From the NCBI RefSeq assembly GCF_008122205.1, contig NZ_PHNJ01000003.1, positions 248,001-312,000 on the forward strand: DNA of 64,000 bases, given 5' to 3'. A program made the translations under genes and the position numbers. Position 1 is the first letter of the stretch, and each line of letters starts with the position of its first letter. This document shows positions 1 through 8,660 of this stretch, in pieces. The DNA is from Natronococcus pandeyae (GTDB taxonomy: Archaea; Halobacteriota; Halobacteria; Halobacteriales; Natrialbaceae). Under the pieces are notes generated by a model. That model saw only the letters and a program-made list of their open reading frames with translations. It was not told where the DNA came from and made no database searches.

Positions 1-421
1 CCCCGAGTTCGGCGACGAAGCGCCCCCCGGGGACGAGTGCGTCCCGGACGGACTCGAGGACCGCGTCCTGGTCCGTGTCCGGAATCCAGTGCAACGCGGC
101 GTTCGAGAACACCGCGTCGAACGGATCTCGATCCGCGACGGCCACGCTCCGGGCGTCGCCCTGGACGAACGAGAGTTCCGGGTAAGTTTCGCGCGCCTCG
201 GCGATCATCGACTGGGCGCTGTCGAGACCGACGACCGTCGCCCCCTGATCCGCGATTTCGGCCGTCAGATGTCCGGTGCCACAGCCGAGATCGAGGATCC
301 GCTCGTCGGGACGGGGAGCGAGCAGTTCGACGAGGTCCGCGCCGTGCTCGTAGACGAACGAGTGATCCGCATCGTACTGGTCGGCGTCCCAGCTGTTCGG
401 CCTGGCGTCACCGTCGGTCAT
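1..421 (-). CDS. class I SAM-dependent methyltransferase (3' end beyond window)
   Basis: The gene starts at an ATG at 421 and runs off the left edge, leaving about 140 residues. SAM-binding motif I (ILDLGCGTG) is at about residues 42-50, followed by a GLD acidic strand end and a later NAALHWIPD segment. These features resemble the trans-aconitate methyltransferase / UbiE-like group. The substrate cannot be read from the sequence. It is the terminal gene seen here and lies about 140 bp beyond the end of the MetE pair, on the same strand. Confidence 0.85.
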   Translation of the reverse strand, partial: MTDGDARPNSWDADQYDADHSFVYEHGADLVELLAPRPDERILDLGCGTGHLTAEIADQGATVVGLDSAQSMIAEARETYPELSFVQGDARSVAVADRDPFDAVFSNAALHWIPDTDQDAVLESVRDALVPGGRFVAELG

Positions 422-563
422 ACGACCCAGCGAACGAGACGGTACGTGTTGAGTGTTACTGCCCGTCACTCACGGCGGGCTGTCGGCTGCTGGGAGCGAC
501 GTGAAAACGGACCGCAGGGATTCGACTTCGAGCGACGACCGCTTCGATTTCGAGCCCCGGCCG

Positions 564-1640
564 CTAGTCGTCGGCAGGCGCAGGCGCACCGCGTTCGACG
601 TCGACGTTACCCTCGTCCAGGTCGGCCTCGACGTTGCGGGCGGCCTCGACCATGTTCGCCATCTTGCCGTAGGCGACCTCGCGGGGCAGCAGCTTCACGC
701 CGCAGTCCGGCGAGACGACCAGCTGTTCCGGCGGGACGACCTCGAGCCCCTTCTTGATGTTCTCCTCGATCTGCTCGACGGACTCGACTTCCGCGACGTG
801 GACGTCGGTGACGCCGAGCGCGAGGTCCTTCGAGAACTCGGGGTCCTTGAAGACGTCGAGCTGGTCGTAGTCGCCGTTGGCGAGTTCCAGGTCGAACTCG
901 TCGACGGGGAACTCGAGGATTTCGGGGTAGATTCGGGAGTAGTCACCGTAACAGACGTGGAGGCCGATGCGGACCTCCTCGTCGATATCCTCGACGATGC
1001 GCTCGAGACACTCGCCGACGATGGCGTGGTCGTCGGGCGTCGTCGCGAGGGCGGGCTCGTCGATCTGGATGTAGCGGGCACCGGCCTCGACGAGCTTTTC
1101 GATCTCCTCGTTGACCAGATCCGCGAGGTCGTAAGCGAGTTCCTCGTCGTCGCCGTAGGCCTCGTTAAAGGACCAGTTCGCGAGGGTGTACGGGCCCGTG
1201 ATCGGGACCTTGACCGGTCGGTCGCTCGCGGCGGCGGTGAACTCGTACTCGTCGACGAGCCAGCTCTCGTCGTACTCGACCTCGGACACGACGCTTGGCT
1301 TGTCGAAGTAGTTGTGTCCCCACACCTTGACGGGGCCGTTGAACTCGTAGCCATCGATTCGGTGGGCGAAGAACTCGACCATCTCGTTGCGTCGCATCTC
1401 GCCGTCGACGACGACGTCGAGACCGGCGCGTTCGTGCTCGTCGGTGATGAGGCGAGCGGCGTCGTCCTTCGCCTCCTGGTAGTCGTCGTCGTCGAAGCCG
1501 TGGTCGGGGTCCTGGTAGAGCTCTTTCGCGCGGTTGAGCCACTTGGGCTTCGGGTAGGAGCCGACGACGGTCGTCAGCAGGAAGTGGTCGTTCTCGTGTC
1601 CCTCGGGTCGGAACTGATCTTTGTTCTCGTTCGTGGTCAT
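564..1640 (-). CDS. metE: MetE C-terminal-type methionine synthase (cobalamin-independent fold)
   Basis: This 358-residue protein corresponds to the catalytic C-terminal barrel of MetE, which transfers a methyl group to homocysteine to make methionine. Visible signatures are GSYPKP near residue 28, the IDEPAL homocysteine-site motif at 193-198, and the zinc ligands His228 and Cys230 (LHVCYG), Glu252 and Cys313 (PDCG). It lacks the N-terminal MetE domain, which is supplied by the adjacent gene. The ATG overlaps the stop of that upstream gene by 4 nt, so the two are translationally coupled. The methyl donor (folate or other) is not decidable from sequence. Confidence 0.9.
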   Translation of the reverse strand: MTTNENKDQFRPEGHENDHFLLTTVVGSYPKPKWLNRAKELYQDPDHGFDDDDYQEAKDDAARLITDEHERAGLDVVVDGEMRRNEMVEFFAHRIDGYEFNGPVKVWGHNYFDKPSVVSEVEYDESWLVDEYEFTAAASDRPVKVPITGPYTLANWSFNEAYGDDEELAYDLADLVNEEIEKLVEAGARYIQIDEPALATTPDDHAIVGECLERIVEDIDEEVRIGLHVCYGDYSRIYPEILEFPVDEFDLELANGDYDQLDVFKDPEFSKDLALGVTDVHVAEVESVEQIEENIKKGLEVVPPEQLVVSPDCGVKLLPREVAYGKMANMVEAARNVEADLDEGNVDVERGAPAPADD

Positions 1641-2635
1641 GCTGCTTTCACCTCCGCGAGATCCGCGGCTTCGGCAAGGACGGCGAGTTTCTCCTCGAAC
1701 TTGGCGTAGGGCAGGTAGAACGTCTCGGTGTTGGTCGTCAGGTAAACCGTCTCGAAATCGGTGACGGGAACCTGGTCGTACACCCAGTCGACGCGCTCGC
1801 GGATCGCCTCGGGATCCTCGACGAGCGTGTTCTGACCGTCGGCCAGACCGAGCGAGATGTCGTCGGTCGCGCCGTACTCCTGAATGTTGTACAGGTTGTC
1901 CTCCTGGTTCGCGACGAAGTCGAAACCAACCGCGTCGATATCGGCGTCGAGCAGGTGGGCGTAGACCTTCTCCTCGAGCGCGCCCCAGTAGGGCTGGACG
2001 ACGACGTCGGCGTCGGTCGCGCTCGCGACCTGGTCGATCGCTTCGCTCGCGCGCTCGTCGACGCCGTCTTCGGGCGCGTTCTCGACCAGCGAGGGCTCGA
2101 GCAGGAACAGCGTCTCGTGGGCGGGGAAGGCGTCGACCTCGCCCTCGAGGAAGTCGGCGATGGCGCCGAGGAACTCCGCCTCGTCGCCGTACTGTTCGTC
2201 GGTCGCGAGGTCGGCGAGCGAGTACGGACCGGGGAGGACGGCCTGCAAGTCGTCGGTCAGTTCGCTGGCCGCCTCGAGCTCCGAGGCGACGTCGCCGGAG
2301 AACTCGAGGGCGCCGTTGACGACCGGCTCCCGATAGAAGTTGTTGTTGTCGTAGTAGCGGACGATACCGCGTGTTTCGACGGCGTCGTGGACCGCGAGCG
2401 GGTGTGCGAGCATGTCGTCCCAGCGCAGCTGACCCTCGACGACGCGGTCGAGACCGGCCTCTTGCTGTACCCCGATCACTTCTTCGCGTGCGTCCTCGTA
2501 GGCGGCGGTGATCTCCTCGCCCTCGTCGCCGCTGACGAGGTCGTGTTTCTGGTGACCCTTCAGATCCGAGAGGTCGTCTTTCGCCCAGTCCGGGAGCGGA
2601 AAGAGCCCCGGCGTGGTCGAGACGTATTCAGTCAT
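1637..2635 (-). CDS. MetE-like paralogue lacking the zinc ligands (N-terminal partner of split MetE)
   Basis: A 332-residue MetE-fold protein encoded directly before the catalytic partner with a 4-nt overlap. The fold is recognisable from GPYSLADL near 137 and a LLEPSL segment near 178 that corresponds to IDEPAL. The zinc-ligand strand that reads LHVCYG in the partner here reads VQPYWG (about 213-218), and the region equivalent to PDCG carries no cysteine. It is therefore probably not catalytic alone. The order N-like then C-like matches the domain order of fused bacterial MetE, so a heteromeric enzyme is inferred. Confidence 0.8.
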   Translation of the reverse strand: MTEYVSTTPGLFPLPDWAKDDLSDLKGHQKHDLVSGDEGEEITAAYEDAREEVIGVQQEAGLDRVVEGQLRWDDMLAHPLAVHDAVETRGIVRYYDNNNFYREPVVNGALEFSGDVASELEAASELTDDLQAVLPGPYSLADLATDEQYGDEAEFLGAIADFLEGEVDAFPAHETLFLLEPSLVENAPEDGVDERASEAIDQVASATDADVVVQPYWGALEEKVYAHLLDADIDAVGFDFVANQEDNLYNIQEYGATDDISLGLADGQNTLVEDPEAIRERVDWVYDQVPVTDFETVYLTTNTETFYLPYAKFEEKLAVLAEAADLAEVKAA

Positions 2636-2663
2636 GCGTAGAGGCGGCTAGGCTATGCCGACG

Positions 2664-2674
2664 CTTAATATTTT
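2664..2674 (-). promoter_or_regulatory. box A of the MetE-pair operon
   Basis: An AT-rich stretch (AAAATATTAAG on the minus strand) is centred about 34 bp before the ATG at 2635 in otherwise GC-rich DNA. This spacing fits a haloarchaeal TATA box with a very short leader. No SAM or cobalamin riboswitch-like structure is visible between it and the start codon. Confidence 0.5.
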
Positions 2675-2786
2675 CCATCCATGCTAATACGCTACAGTAA
2701 TTTTTGCAGGTTTCTCTCGATATCCGGACCGCCTGAAAGAGGACTCGATCGCGGAACGTTATCCTGCCAGCCGTCACACCACCAGT

Positions 2787-3614
2787 ATGGACCTGACGAT
2801 CGACCACGTCCCGTTCGCGTTCGCGGATCTCGAGGCGATCAGCGACGAGTTCGACCGACTCGGACTCACGCCGGAGTACGGCGGCGTTCACGGCAACGAC
2901 GTCACTCACATGGCTGTCGTCGGATTCGACGACCGGTCGTACATCGAACTCATCGCCGAGCGCCGGACGGGCGACCACGACTTCTGGCCGGAGCACATCC
3001 GCGCGAACGCGGGGCCGGCGGCGTGGTGCGTTCGCGTGCCCGACATCGTCGAGGAGTGCACGCGACTGCTCGAGTGCGCCACTCCGGTCCGCGGGCCGCT
3101 CTACGGCTCTCGCGAGCGCGACGACGGCACGCTCGTCGAGTGGGACAGGGCGGAGTTCGGCACCCACGAGCGGCGACTCCTGTTCCCGTTCGCCATCGCG
3201 GATCGAACGCCGCTCTCCTACCGGGTCGAACCCTCGCCCAGCGTCGCCGGCGGCCCGCTCACCGGCATCGAGCAGGTGGTCGTCGCCGTCGCGGACCTCG
3301 AGACCGCCATCGAAACGTTCCGGGACCGTTATCGGTTTCCGAAACCCGTTCGTGCTACCGTCTCCGGCTTCGGCACCGTCGCCTCGGTCCCCGGCCAACC
3401 CCTGGCGTTCGCGACGGCGGACGACGGCTGGATCGCCGACCGTCTCGAGCGGTTTCCCGACTGTCCGTGTAGCTGCCTGCTCGGGACCGACGACCTGGGG
3501 GCCGCGCGGGAGGCGTACCCGCTCGGCGAACCGCTCGAGTGGCCCGAGGGTCGCGTCGCCTTCTTCGACTCCGAGACGCTCGGCTTCCGGCTCGGCGTGA
3601 TCGAACGATCCTGA
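2787..3614 (+). CDS. VOC (glyoxalase-like) family protein
   Basis: A 275-residue protein beginning MDLTIDHVPFAFADL, typical of the Glyoxalase_3-like branch of the vicinal oxygen chelate fold. A second betaalphabetabetabeta module starts near residue 155 (TGIEQVVVAVADLETAIETF), so the protein contains two VOC modules. His7 and Glu51 (SYIEL) are candidate metal ligands. The substrate is unknown. It is divergent from the MetE pair and convergent with the beta-propeller lipoprotein gene, with only 46 bp between stops. Confidence 0.75.
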   Translation: MDLTIDHVPFAFADLEAISDEFDRLGLTPEYGGVHGNDVTHMAVVGFDDRSYIELIAERRTGDHDFWPEHIRANAGPAAWCVRVPDIVEECTRLLECATPVRGPLYGSRERDDGTLVEWDRAEFGTHERRLLFPFAIADRTPLSYRVEPSPSVAGGPLTGIEQVVVAVADLETAIETFRDRYRFPKPVRATVSGFGTVASVPGQPLAFATADDGWIADRLERFPDCPCSCLLGTDDLGAAREAYPLGEPLEWPEGRVAFFDSETLGFRLGVIERS

Positions 3615-3660
3615 CCGCGTTCGGGCTGGTCGGCGGCCAGTTCGGTCGAGTTCGTGTCGG

Positions 3661-4881
3661 TCACTCGAGCGCCAGCAACGCGACCTCCTCGTCTTCGACC
3701 TCGGCAACGACGTAGAGTGTGCCGTCGTTGAGCACCGGTCCGGGACCGACGATCTCGCCGCCGAACTCGTGCTCGAAACGAATCGCGGGACCGTCCGCCG
3801 GATTGCCCTCCGGAGCCGGGTCCAGCGCCCGGAGGCGGTCGCCGCCGACGAACACAGTTTCGCGACCGTACGCCGGTGCGGTATCGTCTCGGTCGCCGAT
3901 CTCGTGGTCCCAGTAGCGCAGACCCGATTCGGCGTCGAGAGCCCGAAGCGTCTCTCCCCTCGCCGCGAGAACGAGATCGTCGACGACGGCGAGTCCACCG
4001 TCGACCCAGCCGGTATCCGCCACCCACTCGAACTCCGTCGTCGATTCGTTCTCGTCTGTCAGCGCGTACGTGTTTCCGTCCTTGCAGTTCACGTAGATCG
4101 TCTCGCCGTCGATGCTGGGCGGCGCCGTCGGTGACTCGGGCAACTGCCACCGGTTGTACGCGACCCCGTTCGTCGCCAGGGCGTAGACCATCCCCGCCTC
4201 GGTAGCGACGATGATCAAGCGCTGTCCGAGGGTTACGGCGTGGTCGAGAACCTGCCCGAAGACGTCGCGGTGCCAGCGAACCGAACCGTCCTCTGGATCG
4301 AGCGCGACGACGCGTTCCCCGAACGCACAGATCAGCAAGCCGCCGATGGTCGCTGGCACCGTCGAGTTGCCTGGCACGTCGATCGCCCGCACCCACAGTT
4401 CGTCGCCGGTGTCGGCCTCGAGCGCGTGGACGCCGTCGTAAGTCGAGACGTAGACGACACCTTCTCGGATCAGCGGCGGTTCCCACACGTCTTCGACCGA
4501 CCAGAACTCCGTTCCGTCGTCGGCGTCGAAGACGAACAGTTCGCTGCCGTTGAGAAGATAGACGCGACCGCCGGCAGCCACCGGTTCCCGCCGCACCATC
4601 GGCGTCACCTCGACTCGCCAGCGCTCGGAAACCCCGTCGACCGGTGCCTTCCCGTCGGCGACGGCGCGAGTGTTGGCGGCGTTACAGCCGAAACTCGACC
4701 ACTCGCCGTTCGCACCGTGGACGTGGCTGTTCGGATCCGGGAGTTCGTCGACGCCCGATTCGGGCGGTTCGTCGGGCTCGGGTGGGTCCCGAGACTGCGT
4801 ACTCGAGAACCGCGAACAGCCCGGGAGCAACACGGCCCCGGAACCGACGCTCGCCAGAAGGGCGCGTCGCGAGGATTGCAT
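3661..4881 (-). CDS. PQQ-binding-like beta-propeller lipoprotein
   Basis: The ATG at 4881 gives a 406-residue protein with a twin-arginine signal (SSRRALL at 3-9) and a lipobox ending LLPGC; an upstream in-frame ATG at 4974 would bury the signal and is rejected. The mature part contains repeated blades with V-Y-V and W-x-V/A ending strands (for example GTEFWSVEDVW and DELWVRAIDV), as in PQQ/BamB-like outward-facing propellers. It is predicted to be lipid-anchored on the cell surface. No catalytic residues were identified, and binding or scaffolding is likely. It is divergent from the next lipoprotein gene. Confidence 0.8.
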   Translation of the reverse strand: MQSSRRALLASVGSGAVLLPGCSRFSSTQSRDPPEPDEPPESGVDELPDPNSHVHGANGEWSSFGCNAANTRAVADGKAPVDGVSERWRVEVTPMVRREPVAAGGRVYLLNGSELFVFDADDGTEFWSVEDVWEPPLIREGVVYVSTYDGVHALEADTGDELWVRAIDVPGNSTVPATIGGLLICAFGERVVALDPEDGSVRWHRDVFGQVLDHAVTLGQRLIIVATEAGMVYALATNGVAYNRWQLPESPTAPPSIDGETIYVNCKDGNTYALTDENESTTEFEWVADTGWVDGGLAVVDDLVLAARGETLRALDAESGLRYWDHEIGDRDDTAPAYGRETVFVGGDRLRALDPAPEGNPADGPAIRFEHEFGGEIVGPGPVLNDGTLYVVAEVEDEEVALLALE

Positions 4882-5004
4882 CGTGTTTTTCTGCTGACGT
4901 GGGTCGCAAGTATCTTCTGATCGATCCGGAATTTCGACGGATCGGACGCGGTCGTTACAACGGGCAGAAAGCATTTACCGGACGGAGACTCCCTGGGAGA
5001 CGAT

Positions 5005-5823
5005 ATGCAACGACGGGGCGTTCTCGCTGCGATCGCCGGCGCCTGTTCCCTGGCCGGCTGTACGGAATCCGAACCGTCGGCGGGAGTGGAGCCCGCTTCC
5101 GCCGCGGAGGAAGACGAGGAAGTGGCGGACTCGAGCGTGACGGGCAGTATCGACGTGGTCGTCGACGGCGATCCGCTCGACCAGTTACCGAACGAGTGGT
5201 CGGCAGCCGACCACGAACGGCTACGCGTCGCCGAGGCTATCGACGCGCTGGCAGCGAGTGGCTATCGCCGGAACGGATGGCGCGTTCTCACCGTCGACGG
5301 GACATCGTACGACGAAGCGGACGTCGCCACCGAACTCGTGTTCTTCGTCGACGACTCGCTCGTCGATCCGGACGCGTACGAACTCCGGGGAGGGGAGTCG
5401 GTTCTGGTCGAAATCACGACCGACGGCGCCGTGAGCTACGAAGAAAATCCGTCGTTCATCGACGCATCGGGAGAGATCGACGTGCTCGTCGACGGCGAGC
5501 CGTTCGATCTCTCGCAGGACCGGTTCCAGGCCGAGCACGCCGAGGATTACGCGATGGCGTTTCACTTCCACGAGGGCTCCGAGAAGTGGTACATGGAAGA
5601 CTGGGAGCGAGTGACGCTGGGCGAAGGCCTCGACCTGCTGCCCCACGTCTCGTACGATCGCGAGGACGGCACCCACGTCCTCGCTATCGACGGTACCGAG
5701 TACGACGAGCGGACGCCGGGGACGGAACTCGCGTTCTTCGTCGACGGAGAGCCGGTCAACCCGGCGGCGTACGACCTCGAGGACGGGAACGAGTTGCTCG
5801 TCGAGATCACGACCGGACCGTGA
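5005..5823 (+). CDS. secreted lipoprotein with a tandemly duplicated domain
   Basis: This 272-residue protein starts with a short signal (MQRRGVLAAIAG) and a lipobox LAGC at about 16-19, so it should be anchored outside the membrane. The remaining sequence is two copies of one domain. Each has an opening G-x-IDV-VDG-P strand, a middle segment, then a V-DGT-YDE, EL-FFVD, DAYEL/AAYDL and LVEITT block. The two copies differ mainly by a longer insert in copy two. I do not recognise the family. It shares a short divergent intergenic region with the beta-propeller lipoprotein gene. Confidence 0.75.
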   Translation: MQRRGVLAAIAGACSLAGCTESEPSAGVEPASAAEEDEEVADSSVTGSIDVVVDGDPLDQLPNEWSAADHERLRVAEAIDALAASGYRRNGWRVLTVDGTSYDEADVATELVFFVDDSLVDPDAYELRGGESVLVEITTDGAVSYEENPSFIDASGEIDVLVDGEPFDLSQDRFQAEHAEDYAMAFHFHEGSEKWYMEDWERVTLGEGLDLLPHVSYDREDGTHVLAIDGTEYDERTPGTELAFFVDGEPVNPAAYDLEDGNELLVEITTGP

Positions 5824-5849
5824 GTCGGCGATGCGATTCGCCCCCTCCC

Positions 5850-6464
5850 TCAACGGAACAGTTCGAGCACCGTCAGCGTCTCGAACGGGAACGACTCGTC
5901 GGCGACGGCGGCGGCGCTGAACCCTTCCTCGCCCGCTCGCTCGACCACCGCGTCCACGTCAGTGAGGCTGCTGACGAGCAGGTAGACGACGCCGCCGGGG
6001 GCGAGCACGCGGTCGACGCTCTCGAGGAAGGGATCGATGATCGCTCGCCCGTCTTCGCCGCCCGACAGCGCGCGTTCCATCCAGTCGTCCCACTCGTTGT
6101 CGGGATCGGTCGGCAGGTACGGCGGATTGAACGCGACCGCGTCGAACGCGCCGTCGGCGAACGGCGAGACCAGATCCGCGCGAACGGTCTCGAGCCCCTT
6201 CTCGCGGGCCTGGCGGACCGCGTGGGGGTTCAGATCCGAGGCGATTACGCGAACACCGGTCTCGTCCGCGACGCGGGAGGCGACGTACCCCGACCCCGTC
6301 CCGACCTCGAGGACGGTTCGGTCGTCGCCGGTCCCGCGTCGTTCGTCACTCCGGTCGCCGTCGTCGCTCGAGAGGCGGTCGCAGACGGTCTCGGCGAGCA
6401 GTTGCGAGTCCTCGGCCGGCTGGTAGACGTCCGTCCCGATATCACGTCGGTCGCGGAGGTCCAC
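5850..6464 (-). CDS. hemK2: HemK2/PrmC-type N5-glutamine methyltransferase
   Basis: A 204-residue SAM methyltransferase with motif I VLEVGTGSG and the diagnostic NPPY tetrapeptide that binds the target glutamine amide. The early sequence VYQPAEDS is typical of the archaeal/eukaryal Mtq2/HemK2 branch, which modifies the GGQ glutamine of the class I release factor (aRF1). The start chosen is the GTG at 6464, one base after the stop of mscS; upstream in-frame sequence overlaps mscS and lacks family similarity. It is the last gene of the rpl21e operon. Confidence 0.88.
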   Translation of the reverse strand: MDLRDRRDIGTDVYQPAEDSQLLAETVCDRLSSDDGDRSDERRGTGDDRTVLEVGTGSGYVASRVADETGVRVIASDLNPHAVRQAREKGLETVRADLVSPFADGAFDAVAFNPPYLPTDPDNEWDDWMERALSGGEDGRAIIDPFLESVDRVLAPGGVVYLLVSSLTDVDAVVERAGEEGFSAAAVADESFPFETLTVLELFR

Positions 6465-6465
6465 G

Positions 6466-7626
6466 TTACTCTCCCTCCTGTGGCCGCATCCGTTCTTCCC
6501 GTTCGCTCGATTCTTGTGGATCGGTCGTTCCCGTTTCGTGGCCCTCCGAAATCCGGAACCCGCCGGTCTCCTCGCGGCCGGCGAGTTCGCGCTGCGGGTA
6601 CGGAATCTTGATCCCCGCCTCCTCGAACTCGGCTTTGATCGCGTGAATCGCCGCGGTTCGGGCCTCCGCGTGTCGCCTGGCGCTCGGCTTGTCGATCCAG
6701 AACCGCACCCCGAGCAGGACCGATGAGTCGCCGAGCGATTTGGTGACGACCTGTGGTGAGGGGGCTTCCAGGGACTTCTCGAGGCCGTCAACCGCAGATT
6801 GGGCGATCTCGCTGGCGCGCTCGACGTCCGCCGCGTAGTCGACGCCGACGTCGACCTCGACCCTGATACGGCCCCGCTTCGAGCGGTTCGTGACGACCTC
6901 GGAAGCAACGACGTCGTTGGGAATCATGATGTACTCGCCGTCGAACGATCGGATGCGGGTGTTGATGATCGAGATGTCGGTGACGATCCCCTGATCGTCC
7001 TCGACTTCGATCCAGTCGCCGATCTCGAACGGTCGGGCGAACATCAGGACGAATCCGGCGAGAATGGTTCCCAGAACCTGCTGAGCGGCCATTCCGATGA
7101 TAATGCCGAGAAAGCCGGCCCCGACGAGCAGGCCGCCCAGGTCGTCGATCCAGAGCGCGAGGATGACGATCACCGCGACCGTCAGAATGATCACCTGCGA
7201 GAGCCGATGGGTGACCTCGCGCTGGTGGGCCGTTACCGCCGACGCGGAGCTAAAGACCTCGTCGATCACCCGGTGGACGACCCGGGTGACGATCAGCGCC
7301 GCGACGCCGAGGACGAACGTGAACACCGCTCGCGCGACGGCGTCGCCGCCGACGTCGTACTCCGTATAGATGTACCGAAGCTGGTCGGTCTGGCCCCAGA
7401 CGCCGACGATCACCGCCAGGCTGAGCAGGAACGTCCCGACCAACACCGTGGTCGAGACGATATCGCTGTACAGCGGCCGGGTCCGCTCCTCGAGCCACTC
7501 CTGAAGTCGCTGAAACGAGAGTACCACGGCGACCAGCGTACCGGCTGCGACGAGCGTCACTGCGATTCGAATCGGTGTCGTCTGGAAGACGTCCGCAAGC
7601 CAGTCGAGCCCCACTGTGTCGGTCAT
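6466..7626 (-). CDS. mscS: MscS-family mechanosensitive channel
   Basis: A 386-residue membrane protein with about four to five N-terminal helices, then the pore-lining TM3 with Gly/Ala packing (GAGFLGIIIGMAAQQVLGTILAGF). Next come the RPFEIGDWIEV beta-domain signature and a cytoplasmic mixed alpha/beta vestibule ending in IKIPYPQRE. It is expected to act as an osmotic-downshock release valve. It sits between ksgA and hemK2, 79 bp after ksgA and 1 bp before hemK2, so it is probably co-transcribed. The last 45 residues are charged and probably disordered. Confidence 0.93.
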   Translation of the reverse strand: MTDTVGLDWLADVFQTTPIRIAVTLVAAGTLVAVVLSFQRLQEWLEERTRPLYSDIVSTTVLVGTFLLSLAVIVGVWGQTDQLRYIYTEYDVGGDAVARAVFTFVLGVAALIVTRVVHRVIDEVFSSASAVTAHQREVTHRLSQVIILTVAVIVILALWIDDLGGLLVGAGFLGIIIGMAAQQVLGTILAGFVLMFARPFEIGDWIEVEDDQGIVTDISIINTRIRSFDGEYIMIPNDVVASEVVTNRSKRGRIRVEVDVGVDYAADVERASEIAQSAVDGLEKSLEAPSPQVVTKSLGDSSVLLGVRFWIDKPSARRHAEARTAAIHAIKAEFEEAGIKIPYPQRELAGREETGGFRISEGHETGTTDPQESSEREERMRPQEGE

Positions 7627-7705
7627 TGCTCCGTTCTCGAGCGAGTCGGCGATCCAGCTACCTGTATCCGTCGGTCAGTTCGTTACGCGAGCGAATTGAT
7701 TAGTA

Positions 7706-8602
7706 TTAGTTTGCTTCCGGCTGGCCGACCTCGGTGGCGAGCCGTGCCAGTTCGGCGAACTCGGCCGGCGTCATCGCGTCGGCGCGTTTTTGCAGGAGGT
7801 CGTCGTCGGCCGCTTCGACGACTGCGTCGGGAGCACCGAGACTCGTGATGTGGGCGGTGTTCCGGATCGCGTTCCGGATCGTCTTCCGGCGCTGGGTAAA
7901 CATCGCCTTGACGAACCGCAGGAAGAATTCCTCGTCGTCGACCGTGTACTCGGGTTCCCGTGGTATCAGCCGCACGACGGCGCTCTGGACCGCCGGCGGC
8001 GGCGAGAACGCCTCCTTCGGGATCGATTCGACCAGTTCGGGCTCGGCGTAGTGCTGGGTCGAGACCGAGAGCCTCCCGTACTCCGAGGTGCCCGGTTCGG
8101 CCACCATCCGCTCGGCGAACTCCTGTTGAAACATCAACACGAGCGGCCGCTTTTCGGGGAGCAGGCGGAACGCAATCTCGCTCGAGACGCCGTAGGGAAG
8201 GTTCGACACCGACGCCGAGAAGTCGGGCAGATCGACCTCGAGGGCGTCACCCTCGATCACGGTCAGTCGCTCGTCGGCGATCTCGTCGGCGAACTCCTCG
8301 CGGAGAAAGGCGGCGAGGTCGCGGTCGCGCTCGACGACGGTGACCTCGTCGGCGATCTCGAGCAGTCGATCCGTCAGGGCCCCCGTTCCGCCGCCGATCT
8401 CGAGGAGGTGGCTCGTATCGGCGTCGATCTCCGCGGCTCGCGGGGGCTCTCCGCTCGCTCGATCCGAGGCGCGTCGCGCCTCGCCGTCGTCGAGATAGGT
8501 CGGGATGCGGTTCAGGACGCGATCGTCGACGAGAAAGTGCTGGTCGCGGTTCGGATCGCCGCGAACGCCAGCGCGAGCAATTAGGCCGTCGGGATCTCTC
8601 AT
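7706..8602 (-). CDS. ksgA: 16S rRNA dimethyladenosine transferase KsgA/RsmA
   Basis: A 298-residue protein with DQHFLVDDRVL near the N terminus, SAM motif LEIGGGTGALT and the NLPYGVSS catalytic motif IV of the KsgA/Dim1 family. The C-terminal four-helix domain contains FTQRRKTIRNAI. It dimethylates two adjacent adenines in the helix-45 loop of 16S rRNA late in 30S assembly. An insert after PTYLDDGEARR (about 40-60) is longer than in bacteria. It follows the DUF655 gene by 58 bp in the ribosomal operon. Confidence 0.95.
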   Translation of the reverse strand: MRDPDGLIARAGVRGDPNRDQHFLVDDRVLNRIPTYLDDGEARRASDRASGEPPRAAEIDADTSHLLEIGGGTGALTDRLLEIADEVTVVERDRDLAAFLREEFADEIADERLTVIEGDALEVDLPDFSASVSNLPYGVSSEIAFRLLPEKRPLVLMFQQEFAERMVAEPGTSEYGRLSVSTQHYAEPELVESIPKEAFSPPPAVQSAVVRLIPREPEYTVDDEEFFLRFVKAMFTQRRKTIRNAIRNTAHITSLGAPDAVVEAADDDLLQKRADAMTPAEFAELARLATEVGQPEAN

Positions 8603-8660
8603 TGCTGGCGCTAGACGCGGGGACCGTGTAAACGCACCGTCTCGGCGCGAGCGGTCCCTC

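Noticed and set aside
2636-2786. Possible riboswitch upstream of the MetE pair
   Set aside because: The box A is about 34 bp from the start, leaving no space for a riboswitch; no conserved SAM or cobalamin structure seen.
4644-6611. Very long plus-strand open frame of about 650 codons
   Set aside because: It is antisense to, or out of frame with, several clear genes, is rich in Arg/Gly/Pro, and shows no family similarity. High GC removes stop codons from shadow frames.
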